In this document: positions 16,084-24,967 of the stretch, in pieces
How positions within the stretch are numbered: position 1 is the first letter of the stretch
How the letters are laid out: every line of letters starts with the position of its first letter
Source of the DNA: Neisseria perflava
Lineage (GTDB): Bacteria; Pseudomonadota; Gammaproteobacteria; Burkholderiales; Neisseriaceae
Length of the DNA stretch: 64,000 nucleotides
Assembly (NCBI RefSeq): GCF_019334725.1
Contig: NZ_CP079818.1
Coordinates: 1,860,001-1,924,000 of the forward strand
Reading direction: 5' to 3'
Position numbers and translations under genes: made by a program
The notes under the pieces: model-generated
Seen by the model: the letters and a program-made list of their open reading frames with translations, nothing else
Databases searched by the model: none
Told to the model about the DNA's origin: nothing

Positions 16084-18468
16084 ATGGCCGAAAACTACGT
16101 TATTTGGTTTGAAAACCTGCGTATGACTGACGTTGAGCGAGTGGGCGGTAAAAATGCCTCTTTGGGCGAAATGATCAGCCAACTGACTGAAAAAGGCGTG
16201 CGCGTTCCCGGCGGTTTTGCAACCACAGCCGAAGCTTATCGTGCTTTCCTGGCTCACAATGGTCTGAGCGAGCGTATTTCCGAAGCCCTGAAACAACTGG
16301 ATGTTGAAGACGTTGCCGAGTTGGGGCGCGTGGGTAAAGAAATCCGTCAATGGATTTTGGATACTCCGTTCCCTGAGCAGCTGGATGCTGAAATCGAAAC
16401 AGCTTGGAACAAAATGGTTGCCGATGCCGGCGGTGCGGATATCTCCGTTGCCGTACGTTCTTCCGCAACAGCAGAAGACTTGCCGGACGCTTCTTTTGCC
16501 GGCCAACAAGAAACCTTCCTGAACATCAACGGCTTGGATAACGTTAAAGAAGCGATGCACCATGTATTCGCTTCCCTGTATAACGACCGTGCCATTTCTT
16601 ACCGTGTCCACAAAGGCTTCGAGCACGACATCGTTGCCCTTTCTGCCGGCGTACAACGCATGGTGCGCTCTGACAGCGGTGCCTCCGGTGTGATGTTTAC
16701 CATCGATACCGAATCCGGTTACGACCAAGTCGTTTTCGTTACCTCTTCTTACGGTCTGGGCGAAAACGTCGTACAAGGCGCGGTAAACCCTGACGAATTC
16801 TATGTATTCAAACCTACTTTGAAAGCAGGCAAACCGGCTATCCTGCGCAAAACCATGGGTTCGAAACAAATCAAAATGATCTTTACCGACAAAGCCGAAG
16901 CCGGTAAATCTGTAACCAACGTTGATGTACCTGAAGAAGACCGTCAATGCTTCTCCATTACCGACGCCGAAGTAACCGAGTTGGCTCATTACGCGCTGAC
17001 CATCGAAAAACACTACGGCCGCCCAATGGACATCGAATGGGGCCGTGACGGCTTGGATGGCAAACTCTACATCCTGCAAGCACGCCCTGAAACTGTAAAA
17101 TCTCAAGAAGACGGCAGCCGCAACCTGCGCCGCTTCTCTATCAACGGCGAAAAAGTTGTCTTGTGCGAAGGTCGTGCCATCGGTCAAAAAGTTGGCCAAG
17201 GTAAAGTTCGCTTGGTGAAAGATGCTTCCGAGATGGATTCCGTTGAAGCAGGCGACGTACTCGTTACCGACATGACCGACCCGGATTGGGAACCGGTAAT
17301 GAAACGTGCTTCCGCCATCGTGACCAACCGTGGCGGCCGTACCTGCCACGCAGCGATTATCGCGCGTGAATTGGGTATTCCGGCTGTTGTAGGTTGTGGC
17401 GACGCTACCGATCTGCTGTCCGAAGGCCAAGAAGTTACCGTATCTTGTGCCGAAGGCGATACCGGCTTCATCTACTCCGGCCTGCTGGACGTACAAATTA
17501 CCGATGTTGCTTTGGACAACATGCCTAAAGCCCCTGTCAAAGTGATGATGAACGTTGGTAACCCTGAATTGGCATTCAGCTTCGCCAACCTGCCTAGCGA
17601 AGGTATCGGCTTGGCGCGTATGGAATTCATCATCAACCGTCAAATCGGTATCCACCCTAAAGCCTTGTTGGAATTTGACAAACAAGACAATGAGTTGAAA
17701 GCGGAAATTACCCGCCGCATCGCCGGCTATGCCTCTCCTGTCGACTTCTATGTCGATAAAATCGCAGAAGGTGTGGCAACTTTGGCTGCTTCGGTTTATC
17801 CACGCAAAACCATCGTCCGTATGTCTGACTTCAAATCCAACGAGTACGCTAACTTGGTGGGTGGCAGCATCTACGAACCACACGAAGAAAACCCAATGTT
17901 GGGCTTCCGTGGTGCAGCGCGTTATGTAGCCGATAACTTCAAAGACTGCTTCGCACTCGAGTGTAAAGCCTTGAAACGCGTTCGCGATGAAATGGGCTTG
18001 ACCAACGTCGAAATCATGATTCCATTCGTTCGTACTTTGGGTGAAGCGGAAGCTGTTGTTAAAGCCCTGAAAGAAAACGGTTTGGAACGCGGCAAAAACG
18101 GCCTGCGCCTGATCATGATGTGCGAGTTGCCAAGCAACGCTGTATTGGCAGAACAATTCCTGCAATACTTCGACGGCTTCTCCATCGGCTCTAACGACAT
18201 GACCCAGCTGACCCTCGGCCTCGACCGTGACAGCGGTTTGGTATCCGACTCCTTCGACGAGCGCAACCCTGCCGTTAAAGTGATGTTGCACTTGGCAATC
18301 TCTGCTTGCCGCAAACAAAACAAATACGTCGGTATTTGCGGTCAAGGTCCATCAGACCATCCGGACTTTGCCAAATGGCTGGTTGAAGAAGGTATCGAGA
18401 GCGTATCGCTCAACCCTGATACCGTCATTGAAACCTGGCTGTATCTGGCTAACGAATTGAACAAATAA
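16084..18468 (+). CDS. ppsA: Phosphoenolpyruvate synthase
   Basis: 794 aa from ATG at 16084 (MAENYVIWFENLRMTDVERVGGKNASLGEM); a longer frame from 15976 is rejected because the conserved N-terminus starts here. ATP-grasp nucleotide domain in residues 1-350, phosphohistidine domain with GGRTCHAAIIARELGIPAVVG (His422, phosphoryl carrier), and C-terminal PEP-binding TIM barrel with GICGQGPSDHPDF (Cys752, proton donor). Converts pyruvate plus ATP to PEP, AMP and phosphate, the gluconeogenic entry for a lactate- or pyruvate-grown Neisseria. Controlled by the divergent PpsR; the target Thr precedes His422. Confidence 0.97.
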   Translation: MAENYVIWFENLRMTDVERVGGKNASLGEMISQLTEKGVRVPGGFATTAEAYRAFLAHNGLSERISEALKQLDVEDVAELGRVGKEIRQWILDTPFPEQLDAEIETAWNKMVADAGGADISVAVRSSATAEDLPDASFAGQQETFLNINGLDNVKEAMHHVFASLYNDRAISYRVHKGFEHDIVALSAGVQRMVRSDSGASGVMFTIDTESGYDQVVFVTSSYGLGENVVQGAVNPDEFYVFKPTLKAGKPAILRKTMGSKQIKMIFTDKAEAGKSVTNVDVPEEDRQCFSITDAEVTELAHYALTIEKHYGRPMDIEWGRDGLDGKLYILQARPETVKSQEDGSRNLRRFSINGEKVVLCEGRAIGQKVGQGKVRLVKDASEMDSVEAGDVLVTDMTDPDWEPVMKRASAIVTNRGGRTCHAAIIARELGIPAVVGCGDATDLLSEGQEVTVSCAEGDTGFIYSGLLDVQITDVALDNMPKAPVKVMMNVGNPELAFSFANLPSEGIGLARMEFIINRQIGIHPKALLEFDKQDNELKAEITRRIAGYASPVDFYVDKIAEGVATLAASVYPRKTIVRMSDFKSNEYANLVGGSIYEPHEENPMLGFRGAARYVADNFKDCFALECKALKRVRDEMGLTNVEIMIPFVRTLGEAEAVVKALKENGLERGKNGLRLIMMCELPSNAVLAEQFLQYFDGFSIGSNDMTQLTLGLDRDSGLVSDSFDERNPAVKVMLHLAISACRKQNKYVGICGQGPSDHPDFAKWLVEEGIESVSLNPDTVIETWLYLANELNK

Positions 18469-18480
18469 GTTCAATAAGAC

Positions 18481-18518
18481 AAAAATCCCCTGCCCGTTTA
18501 TCCCGGCAGGGGATTTTT
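18481..18518 (+). terminator. Rho-independent terminator of ppsA
   Basis: 14-bp stem AAAAATCCCCTGCC/GGCAGGGGATTTTT with a 10-base loop ending in T residues, 12 bases after the ppsA stop. One of few terminators here not made of DUS. Confidence 0.85.
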
Positions 18519-18580
18519 ATTGCCTTATTCAATACCGTCTGAAAAAACTTTCACTTTCTTTTACCTTACTAAAAAAATCC

Positions 18581-18600
18581 TTTATCATCAAAATGATAAA
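18581..18600. promoter_or_regulatory. Palindrome upstream of the NlpD-like gene
   Basis: TTTATCAT-CAAA-ATGATAAA, an 8-bp perfect inverted repeat in an AT-rich intergenic region, about 140 bases before the start codon. Could be an operator (it faintly resembles a Fur-type repeat) or simply part of AT-rich DNA. Confidence 0.3.
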
Positions 18601-18738
18601 AAAATATGCCGATATATCTACAAATTTTCAATGTTAATATACTGCCTTTCTGTATTTTACCCCATGCCTTTTGAGTGAACCTTTTTTCACTCTTCCCATC
18701 TATCATACATAGCATAACGATACATTTTGAAATAATCC

Positions 18739-19443
18739 ATGAATACAAACTTTATTTCCACCTTTCAGACGGCCTTGAAACGTCTGGCACTTATTAGCAC
18801 CATTGCCGTCTTAGCAGCCTGCGCCGGCAACAATACCTCTTCCAACCGTGCCGTACCTGACGGCTACTACAAAGTCCGTCCCGGCGATACCCTGACCCAA
18901 ATCGCCAAACGCTACGGACAAAACGTCAATACACTGGTTGCATGGAATAACCTTCACAACGCCTCACAAATTGAAGTCGGCCAAATATTGCGCGTCCGCC
19001 GTCATGTTGCCTCCCGCAATACTGCTACGCAGCAACGCCAAGCAACCGCCGTTACCCCGATCAACCGATTGAACCTGCAATGGCCGACCGATAACGCTTC
19101 ATCCTCCATTATCCAACGCTACAACGGCACCACCAGCAAAGGCATAGATATTGCAGGCACACAAGGCCAACAAATCCGCTCTGCCGCAGCCGGTACCGTC
19201 ATCTACGTTGGCGAAGAAGTCCGCGGTTACGGCAAGCTGATTTTGATCAGCCACAATGAATACACCATTACCGCCTACGCCCACAACGACACACTTTTTG
19301 TACAAAAAGATCAAAAAGTCCAAGCAGGCCAAGTTATCGCTACCATGGGCAGCAGCGATTCAGACAGCGTCAAGCTTCATTTTGAAGTTCGTCTCAACGG
19401 CAAAGCAGTCGATCCCCTGCCTTATTTGACCAGAACAAATTAA
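18739..19443 (+). CDS. nlpD: NlpD-like LysM/LytM lipoprotein
   Basis: 234 aa. Signal peptide with lipobox LAACAG (Cys ~29), LysM domain at ~43-88 (YYKVRPGDTLTQIAKRYGQNVNTLVAWNNL), and a C-terminal LytM/M23 domain from ~115. In the M23 domain the first zinc ligand (His of HxxxD) is replaced: the sequence is TTSKGIDIAG, while LHFEVR is kept. That suggests a non-catalytic activator of N-acetylmuramoyl-L-alanine amidases in cell separation, like NlpD/EnvC. A DUS inside the signal sequence encodes TFQTAL. Symbol by similarity. Confidence 0.85.
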   Translation: MNTNFISTFQTALKRLALISTIAVLAACAGNNTSSNRAVPDGYYKVRPGDTLTQIAKRYGQNVNTLVAWNNLHNASQIEVGQILRVRRHVASRNTATQQRQATAVTPINRLNLQWPTDNASSSIIQRYNGTTSKGIDIAGTQGQQIRSAAAGTVIYVGEEVRGYGKLILISHNEYTITAYAHNDTLFVQKDQKVQAGQVIATMGSSDSDSVKLHFEVRLNGKAVDPLPYLTRTN

Positions 19444-19449
19444 TGCCCC

Positions 19450-19496
19450 AATCAAAAGGCCGTCTGAATAGCAGTATTTCAGACGGCCTTTTGATT
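19450..19496. terminator. DUS terminator with extended stem
   Basis: AATCAAAAGGCCGTCTGAA faces TTCAGACGGCCTTTTGATT; flanks extend the stem to 19 bp. Confidence 0.8.
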
Positions 19497-19613
19497 ATCT
19501 TGCTATAACAGCTATTTCAACAAAATCTTTTCCTATTTAACTTATGTTGATTGAGTGTAAATGCCGTTATACAATAACAACTCTTTTTAACATTCCATTT
19601 CAGGTACCCTACT

Positions 19614-20278
19614 ATGTCTCCTAACCGTATCCTTGCAACCGCATTCTTGTTTGCATCTGCATTTGCCAGCGCAGATGTCCATATTGATGAAAACATTCCT
19701 TACCGCGATGAAGAAGAAATCGATACCCGTATTGTTTCCGAGTGTTTAGAAGTGGGCGGCATCATGTCCAAATCTTTGCAAGAAACTGCAGCCAAAAGCG
19801 ATGTAACGGTTGTCCGTGACGGTAAAAAACAAGGCACATACGCAGATATCGCCATTACTTCGGCCATGAGTGCAGGCAATGCCTTTATCGGCCACGCCAA
19901 AGGTATGGCTGTTTCAGCCACTTTGTATGAGACCTTTGCAATAACATAAGTTATTAAAATTTTATGCTCAACACCATTTTCAAAATGAGGAACCTCCCTG
20001 ATTTCTTCCACTTTTTCTCAATATCAGAAAGGTTTTAGTCGATTGAAAATTTTTTAGCACATTTTTATGCGTCAAATTTCGTTAACAGACTATTTTTGCA
20101 AAGGTCTCAGGTTGACGGCAAACAAGTTGGCAAAAAAACCTTTACCCGCAATTCTTCCGGCGGTATGTTTGGCGCTTATAAAAGCTCTTGTGCCGTCTTG
20201 AACCGTACTTCCAAAGTATTGGGTTCTGACATTGCCCAATGGGTTGTCCGCGAACAAAAAAACGCTCAAGATAAATAA
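19614..20278 (+). pseudogene. Secreted-protein gene interrupted by a MITE
   Basis: 5' part 19614-19928 encodes a Sec signal peptide (MSPNRILATAFLFASAFASA) and a domain VHIDENIPYRDEEEIDTRIVSE... up to AVSATLY. The 3' part from about 20107 (QVDGKQVGKKTFTRNSSGGMFGAYKSSCAVLNRTSKVLGSDIAQWV) continues to the stop at 20278. Between them is a 180-bp element with perfect 12-bp terminal inverted repeats. Removing 179 bases joins TTGTAT to CAGGTT in frame (SATLY-QVDGK), giving a plausible ~160-residue periplasmic protein. As it stands translation stops inside the insert (stop at 19947). Original function unknown. Confidence 0.7.
19929..20108. mobile_element. 180-bp MITE with GAGACCTTTGCA terminal inverted repeats (IS1106-like ends)
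   Basis: Begins GAGACCTTTGCA and ends TGCAAAGGTCTC, perfect 12-bp inverted repeats. No transposase ORF. The inner sequence near the right end (minus strand: AAAATAGTCTGTTAACG) resembles, from memory, the ends of neisserial IS5-family elements such as IS1106. It is probably a deletion derivative mobilised in trans. It disrupts the secreted-protein gene around it. No clear target duplication can be read. Confidence 0.7.
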
Positions 20279-20290
20279 TTTATCGAACTA

Positions 20291-20327
20291 AAAAGGCCGT
20301 CTGAAAGTATTTTCAGACGGCCTTTTT
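20291..20327. terminator. DUS inverted-repeat terminator
   Basis: AAAAGGCCGTCTGAAA faces TTTCAGACGGCCTTTTTT with a short loop, between convergent units. Confidence 0.75.
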
Positions 20328-20338
20328 TCATGCCTTCA

Positions 20339-20533
20339 TTAACAACAGCGTCCGCCGTTGCTACCGCAACGGCGTTTGCGGCAGTAGTCTTGGAATTGCA
20401 GCTCGGTCATGACCGGCGCATTGGGATTATGTTTGCGCTGGCGGGCAACGTAGTTTTCATAATCTGGGACACCGGCCATCAAGTTTGCTGTCAACTTGAT
20501 GGTTTTCCACCAAGATGCGAGCTTATGCTTCAT
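20339..20533 (-). CDS. YbdD/YjiX family small protein (DUF466)
   Basis: 64 aa, cytosolic. MKHKLASWWKTIKLTANLMAGVPDYENYVARQRKHNPNAPVM followed by ELQFQDYCRKRRCG matches the YbdD/YjiX family, including the YENYV and HP/NPN-P blocks and the Cys-rich C-terminal end. These small proteins are encoded directly after CstA-type pyruvate/peptide transporters and are probably accessory subunits. The start overlaps the cstA 3' end by 11 bases, implying translational coupling. Confidence 0.9.
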   Translation of the reverse strand: MKHKLASWWKTIKLTANLMAGVPDYENYVARQRKHNPNAPVMTELQFQDYCRKRRCGSNGGRCC

Positions 20534-22604
20534 GCTGAGCCTCCGGCTGCTTACCGTCGCGGTACACTGCTGGAATTTCTTTAGCAGTTGGCCAGCCGAC
20601 TTTGCGGGCTTTCATGGCGGTACGGAAACCGTACACGGCGACAATCACGACAACTGCCAAGAACAAAGCGGTCAGACCGGCATTGATTTGGTCGTTGAAG
20701 ATGATTTGTGACATTTCGCCAATGTCTTTAGCAGGAGCAAGGACTTCGCCTGAAGCCAAGGCATCGCGGTATTTGCCTGCGTGAGCCAAGAAGCTGACGC
20801 GCGGGTCGCTGTGGAATAGTTTTTGCAAACCGGCATAGCAGGTTACAAACAATACGCCGAAAGCAGGAACCAAGGTTACCCAAACATAGCGGTCACGTTT
20901 CATTTTCACTAATACGACGGTACACATAATCAACGCTACGCCTGCAAGCATTTGGTTGGCGATACCGAACAACGGCCAGAGCGAGTTGATACCACCTAGA
21001 GGGTCGGTTACGCCGGTATAGAGGAAGTAACCCCACAATGCCACTGCAAAGAATGTGGCAACCAAGTTGGCAGGGATAGAGTCGGTGTTACCGAATGGTT
21101 TGTAGAAGATACTGCCCAAGTCTTGAATCATGAAACGGGCAACGCGTGTACCGGCGTCAACCGCGGTCAAGATGAACAAGGCTTCAAACAGCAAGGCAAA
21201 GTGATACCAGAACGCCATCATGGCTTCGCCCGGAATCAGACGGCTCATGATGTGTGCCATACCGACTGCAAGGGTTGGTGCGCCACCTGCACGGGACAGA
21301 ATGGTGTTTTCGCCCACTTCTCTAGCAGTGTGCAACAAGGTTGCGGCATCAACAGGGAAGTTCAGTTTAGTGGTAATGACTTCGGCAGCTGTGTTGGCAT
21401 CTGTACCAATCAGCGCGGCCGGGCTGTTCATCGCGAAGTACACGCCTGGATCAAGCGAAGCGGCAGCAGCCAGAGCCATAATGGCCACAAAGCTTTCCAT
21501 AATCATGCCACCGTAACCGATCATGCGGACGTGGGTTTCGTTTTCCACCATTTTTGGCGTAGTACCTGAAGAAATCAACGCATGGAAGCCTGAAACCGCA
21601 CCACAAGCAATGGTAATGAATAAGAATGGGAACAATGCACCAGAGAATACCGGGCCTGAACCATCGATAAAGTGGGTAACTGCAGGCATTTGCAGAGTCG
21701 GGTTAACAATAACAATACCCAAAGCCAAAGCTGCAATCGTACCGATTTTCAGGAAGGTAGACAGATAGTCGCGTGGAGTCAGCAAGAGCCAAACCGGCAA
21801 TACGGAAGCCACGAAACCGTAAATCATAATCGCCCAAGTCAGCTGAATGCCGTCAAGGTCAAACCAGTGACCAAAGGAGCTGTGGGCAACATCTTCACCG
21901 TAAATCACAGCCAACATCAGCAAAATAAAGCCGACGATGGAAATCTCGCCAATTTTGCCCGGACGGATATAACGGGTGTAAATACCCATAAACAGCGCAA
22001 TCGGCATAGTTGCTGCGATGGTGAACGTACCCCAAGGGCTGTGAACCAATGCTTTCACAACGATCAGCGCCAACACCGCCATAATGATGACCATAATCAT
22101 CAAAATACCGATGGATGCAATCACGCCTGGGACGGTACCGAGTTCTTGTTTCACGATATCGCCCAAAGACTTACCGTCACGGCGCATAGAAACAAACAGT
22201 ACCATCATATCCTGTACGGCACCGGCAAATACCACGCCGAAGATAATCCACAAAGTACCGGGCAGATAACCCATTTGCGCTGCCAATACAGGACCAACTA
22301 GAGGGCCTGCGCCGGCAATGGCGGCAAAGTGGTGGCCGAACAGTACGCCTTTATGTGTGGGCACATAGTCCAAGCCGTCATTGTGGCGTTCTGCCGGAGT
22401 CAGACGGTTAGGATCAAGCTGCATCACACGGTTGGCAATGTAAAGACTATAGAAACGGTAGGCAATGCAGTATACCGAAATGGCGGCCGTAACCATCCAA
22501 ATCGCACTGACTTGCTCGCCACGGCTGAGAGCTAAAGTAGTAAAGGAGGCCAAGCCTACCAAAACCACAATGCCCCAGATCAAAAATGATTTGAGCGATT
22601 TCAT
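20523..22604 (-). CDS. cstA: Carbon starvation protein CstA family transporter
   Basis: 693 aa, about 16-18 hydrophobic helices. Signature blocks LFGHHFAAIAGAGPLVGPVLAAQMGYLPG, FVSMRRDGKSLGDI, SGFHALISSGTTPKMVENE and LFGIANQMLAG identify the CstA family, which imports pyruvate (and perhaps peptides) in the inner membrane. Operon with the YbdD-like gene. A TATAAT (22688-22683) with TTCACT 17 bp upstream is a possible promoter. The substrate is taken from characterised E. coli relatives. In a lactate/pyruvate-using Neisseria it fits beside ppsA. Confidence 0.92.
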   Translation of the reverse strand: MKSLKSFLIWGIVVLVGLASFTTLALSRGEQVSAIWMVTAAISVYCIAYRFYSLYIANRVMQLDPNRLTPAERHNDGLDYVPTHKGVLFGHHFAAIAGAGPLVGPVLAAQMGYLPGTLWIIFGVVFAGAVQDMMVLFVSMRRDGKSLGDIVKQELGTVPGVIASIGILMIMVIIMAVLALIVVKALVHSPWGTFTIAATMPIALFMGIYTRYIRPGKIGEISIVGFILLMLAVIYGEDVAHSSFGHWFDLDGIQLTWAIMIYGFVASVLPVWLLLTPRDYLSTFLKIGTIAALALGIVIVNPTLQMPAVTHFIDGSGPVFSGALFPFLFITIACGAVSGFHALISSGTTPKMVENETHVRMIGYGGMIMESFVAIMALAAAASLDPGVYFAMNSPAALIGTDANTAAEVITTKLNFPVDAATLLHTAREVGENTILSRAGGAPTLAVGMAHIMSRLIPGEAMMAFWYHFALLFEALFILTAVDAGTRVARFMIQDLGSIFYKPFGNTDSIPANLVATFFAVALWGYFLYTGVTDPLGGINSLWPLFGIANQMLAGVALIMCTVVLVKMKRDRYVWVTLVPAFGVLFVTCYAGLQKLFHSDPRVSFLAHAGKYRDALASGEVLAPAKDIGEMSQIIFNDQINAGLTALFLAVVVIVAVYGFRTAMKARKVGWPTAKEIPAVYRDGKQPEAQHEA

Positions 22605-22934
22605 TGATTTATCCTTAAAACGTGATGCACCAAGGCTTGCTTTAGCGACAAACTGCCTTAATGCGCTTCAGAAAGACCAGTCATTATAGTCTTCATGATT
22701 TCATGAGTGAAATGTCATTTCAACCCAAATTCGACTGAAAACAAAATGATTAGTTCGTCCGTAAGGTTAACACAAACAGACAATATACCCTTCATTTTTT
22801 ACTTCAAAACCAAATATTCCTTAACATATAGCAAACGAAAGGCCGTCTGAAAACCCAAATATTCAGTTTTCAGACGGCCTGACAAACGGTCAATGCTATA
22901 ATCCGATATTCCCATTTCTCCATATTGCCATACC
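22605..22934. other. Divergent intergenic region cstA / rluF
   Basis: 330 bp. Holds the likely cstA promoter (TATAAT on the minus strand, 22688-22683, with TTCACT at 22711-22706) and a DUS pair (22840-22880: AGGCCGTCTGAAAAC... faces ...GTTTTCAGACGGCCT). No ORF or RNA gene recognised. Confidence 0.6.
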
Positions 22935-23678
22935 ATGCAAAACAACGATTCCGAAACCATGCGCCTCTCCAAACGCATGGCACAATTAGGCTTATGCTCT
23001 CGCCGCGAGGCAGACAGCTACATCGAGCAAGGCTGGGTCAAAGTCAACGGCCAAACCGCCGTACTCGGTCAAAAAGTCACCGAGCGCGACCGCATCGACC
23101 TCAACAAACAAGCCCATGAAAAACAAGCCGCACGCGTAACCATCCTGCTGAACAAACCCGTCGGCTACGTCAGCGCGCAGGCAGAAAAAGGCTATAAGTC
23201 TGCCGCAGAACTCATTACCGCCGACAACCATTGGGAAGGCGACGATAGCCGTATCCCTTTCAGCGAAAAGCACAAATTCGGCTTAGCCCCTGCCGGCCGC
23301 TTGGACATTGACTCTGTCGGATTGTTGGTACTCACTCAGGACGGCCGCATTGCCAAACAGCTGATTGGCGAAAACAGCAGTAGCGAAAAAGAATACCTTG
23401 TCCGCGTCCGTGGCAAACTGGACGACAAAGGCCTCGCCCTGCTCAACCACGGCTTGAGTTTGGACGGAGAAAAATTGCGCCCCGCCAAAGTCGAATGGCA
23501 AAACGAAGACCAGTTGCGCTTTATTTTGCGACAAGGCAAAAAACGCCAAATCCGCCGTATGTGCGAACTGGTCGGACTGCGCGTCGTCGGTTTGAAACGC
23601 ATCCGCATGGGCAAAGTCAAACTCGGCAGACTGCCGCCGGGCAAATGGCGTTATTTACGCGCTGACGAATCGTTTTAA
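22935..23678 (+). CDS. rluF: 23S rRNA pseudouridine synthase, RluF type
   Basis: 247 aa. N-terminal S4 RNA-binding domain (MRLSKRMAQLGLCSRREADSYIEQGWVKVNG) and RsuA-type catalytic domain with GRLDIDSVGLLVLTQDGR (catalytic Asp in RLD), KEYLVRVRG and the C-terminal RQGKKRQIRRMCELVGLRVVGLKRIRMG. The family converts a specific uridine to pseudouridine. Assignment to RluF rather than RluB/RsuA rests on the overall pattern, including the IRRMCELVGLRVVGLKRIRMG end and the lack of an N-terminal extension. Confidence 0.85.
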   Translation: MQNNDSETMRLSKRMAQLGLCSRREADSYIEQGWVKVNGQTAVLGQKVTERDRIDLNKQAHEKQAARVTILLNKPVGYVSAQAEKGYKSAAELITADNHWEGDDSRIPFSEKHKFGLAPAGRLDIDSVGLLVLTQDGRIAKQLIGENSSSEKEYLVRVRGKLDDKGLALLNHGLSLDGEKLRPAKVEWQNEDQLRFILRQGKKRQIRRMCELVGLRVVGLKRIRMGKVKLGRLPPGKWRYLRADESF

Positions 23679-23693
23679 TTGCAGATAACAAAA

Positions 23694-23724
23694 AGGCCGT
23701 CTGAAAACACATTTCAGACGGCCT
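23694..23724. terminator. DUS terminator between rluF and alr
   Basis: AGGCCGTCTGAAA faces TTTCAGACGGCCT around about 5 bases, between convergent genes. Confidence 0.75.
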
Positions 23725-23737
23725 GATCTTTTACTAC

Positions 23738-24796
23738 TTACTCGATATAAGTAAACTTCGCACGTTTGATATTGCAAAGGATTTCGTACGGAATCATACC
23801 GGCAACTTCGGAAACTTCATTGATATTAATTACATCGCCCCAAAGCTCGACTTCCGCGCCCAAGCCTTCTTTCGAGGCTTCCAACTCAACCGTAATCATA
23901 TCCATAGATACCCTGCCGATAATACGGCTGCGTTTGCCATCCACGGCCACAGGAGAATTAGTGGAAGCGCGACGCGGATAACCGTCGGCATAGCCGCAGG
24001 CAATCAAACCGACACGGGTAGATTTGCTGGTGTAGAACGTTGCGCCGTAGCCAATCGGGGAATGCGGCTGCAACACACGCTCACCGAAAACGCGGGAAGT
24101 CAGGCGCATAACAGGTTTCAAACGCTCATCCACACCGCCGAAAGGCGAAATACCATATAAGGCCAGACCGGCACGGCCCCAATCGCGGCGCGCTTCAGGC
24201 ACGTTCAAAATCACGGCGGAATTGGCCAAGCTCTCTTCGCCTTCCAAACCCTCACACGCCAAATCAAACGCTTCAAGCTGCATTTCGGTCATGCCGTTTT
24301 CCGGCTCGTCCGCGCAGGCAAAATGGCTGAATTTCACAATGTTTTCAACTGATTCAGATTGTTTCAATGCAGTATAGGCCGCGGCATAATTGTGTGGAAA
24401 GAAACCGGCACGGTGCATACCAGAGTCCATTTTCAGCCATACAGTTGTCGGATGTTGCCACTCATGATGCACAAACGCCTCCAGTTGCCATTGGCTGCCG
24501 ATTGCCGGCCACAAATCATAACGGTCAACATCCGCATACTCCGCAACATCAAATACGCCTTCCAACAAAACAATCGGATTTTTAATGCCGTTTTGACGCA
24601 ACTCCACGCCTTCATCTACCGTTGCCACCGCAAAGCCGTCGGCAATATCCGCCAACGCGTGTGCACATCTGACCGCGCCATGCCCGTAAGCATCGGCCTT
24701 AATCACAGCCAACAATTTATTGCCATGCAACTCTTTGAGAAAACGATAATTTTGACGTAAATTATCCAAACGGATTTGCGCATTGAGCGGACGCAT
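23738..24796 (-). CDS. alr: Alanine racemase
   Basis: 352 aa. N-terminal TIM barrel with the PLP lysine in LLAVIKADAYGHGAVR (Lys ~33) and C-terminal beta domain with the catalytic Tyr in PIGYGATFYT, plus VSMDMITVEL. Makes D-alanine for peptidoglycan. Divergently arranged with an Lrp-family gene, reminiscent of the dadR-dadX arrangement of other proteobacteria. A TATAAT on the minus strand (24863-24858) is a possible -10 box, but no -35 is clear. Confidence 0.95.
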   Translation of the reverse strand: MRPLNAQIRLDNLRQNYRFLKELHGNKLLAVIKADAYGHGAVRCAHALADIADGFAVATVDEGVELRQNGIKNPIVLLEGVFDVAEYADVDRYDLWPAIGSQWQLEAFVHHEWQHPTTVWLKMDSGMHRAGFFPHNYAAAYTALKQSESVENIVKFSHFACADEPENGMTEMQLEAFDLACEGLEGEESLANSAVILNVPEARRDWGRAGLALYGISPFGGVDERLKPVMRLTSRVFGERVLQPHSPIGYGATFYTSKSTRVGLIACGYADGYPRRASTNSPVAVDGKRSRIIGRVSMDMITVELEASKEGLGAEVELWGDVININEVSEVAGMIPYEILCNIKRAKFTYIE

Positions 24797-24967
24797 AATG
24801 TATTCCTCTTATCGGCATTCCGTTTCAGACGGCCTGCCCCATTACTTTGAAGCAAATATTATAGGTCAAAAACCATACAGGATTCCATGAAATACACAAG
24901 ATTAATATCTTCCTTTCGCCTTACCTTTAAGGATTTATGCTTCTTCTGAGCCTGTTTTAAGGTTATG

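Noticed and set aside
15931..18345. 804-codon open frame antisense to ppsA
   Set aside because: It is the mirror of the ppsA codon pattern, has no family motifs and no Shine-Dalgarno; PpsA is certain on the other strand.
18581..18600. Fur box upstream of the NlpD-like lipoprotein gene
   Set aside because: The palindrome ATCAT-N-ATGAT fits only part of the 19-bp consensus and the gene is not iron-related; kept only as an unassigned palindrome.
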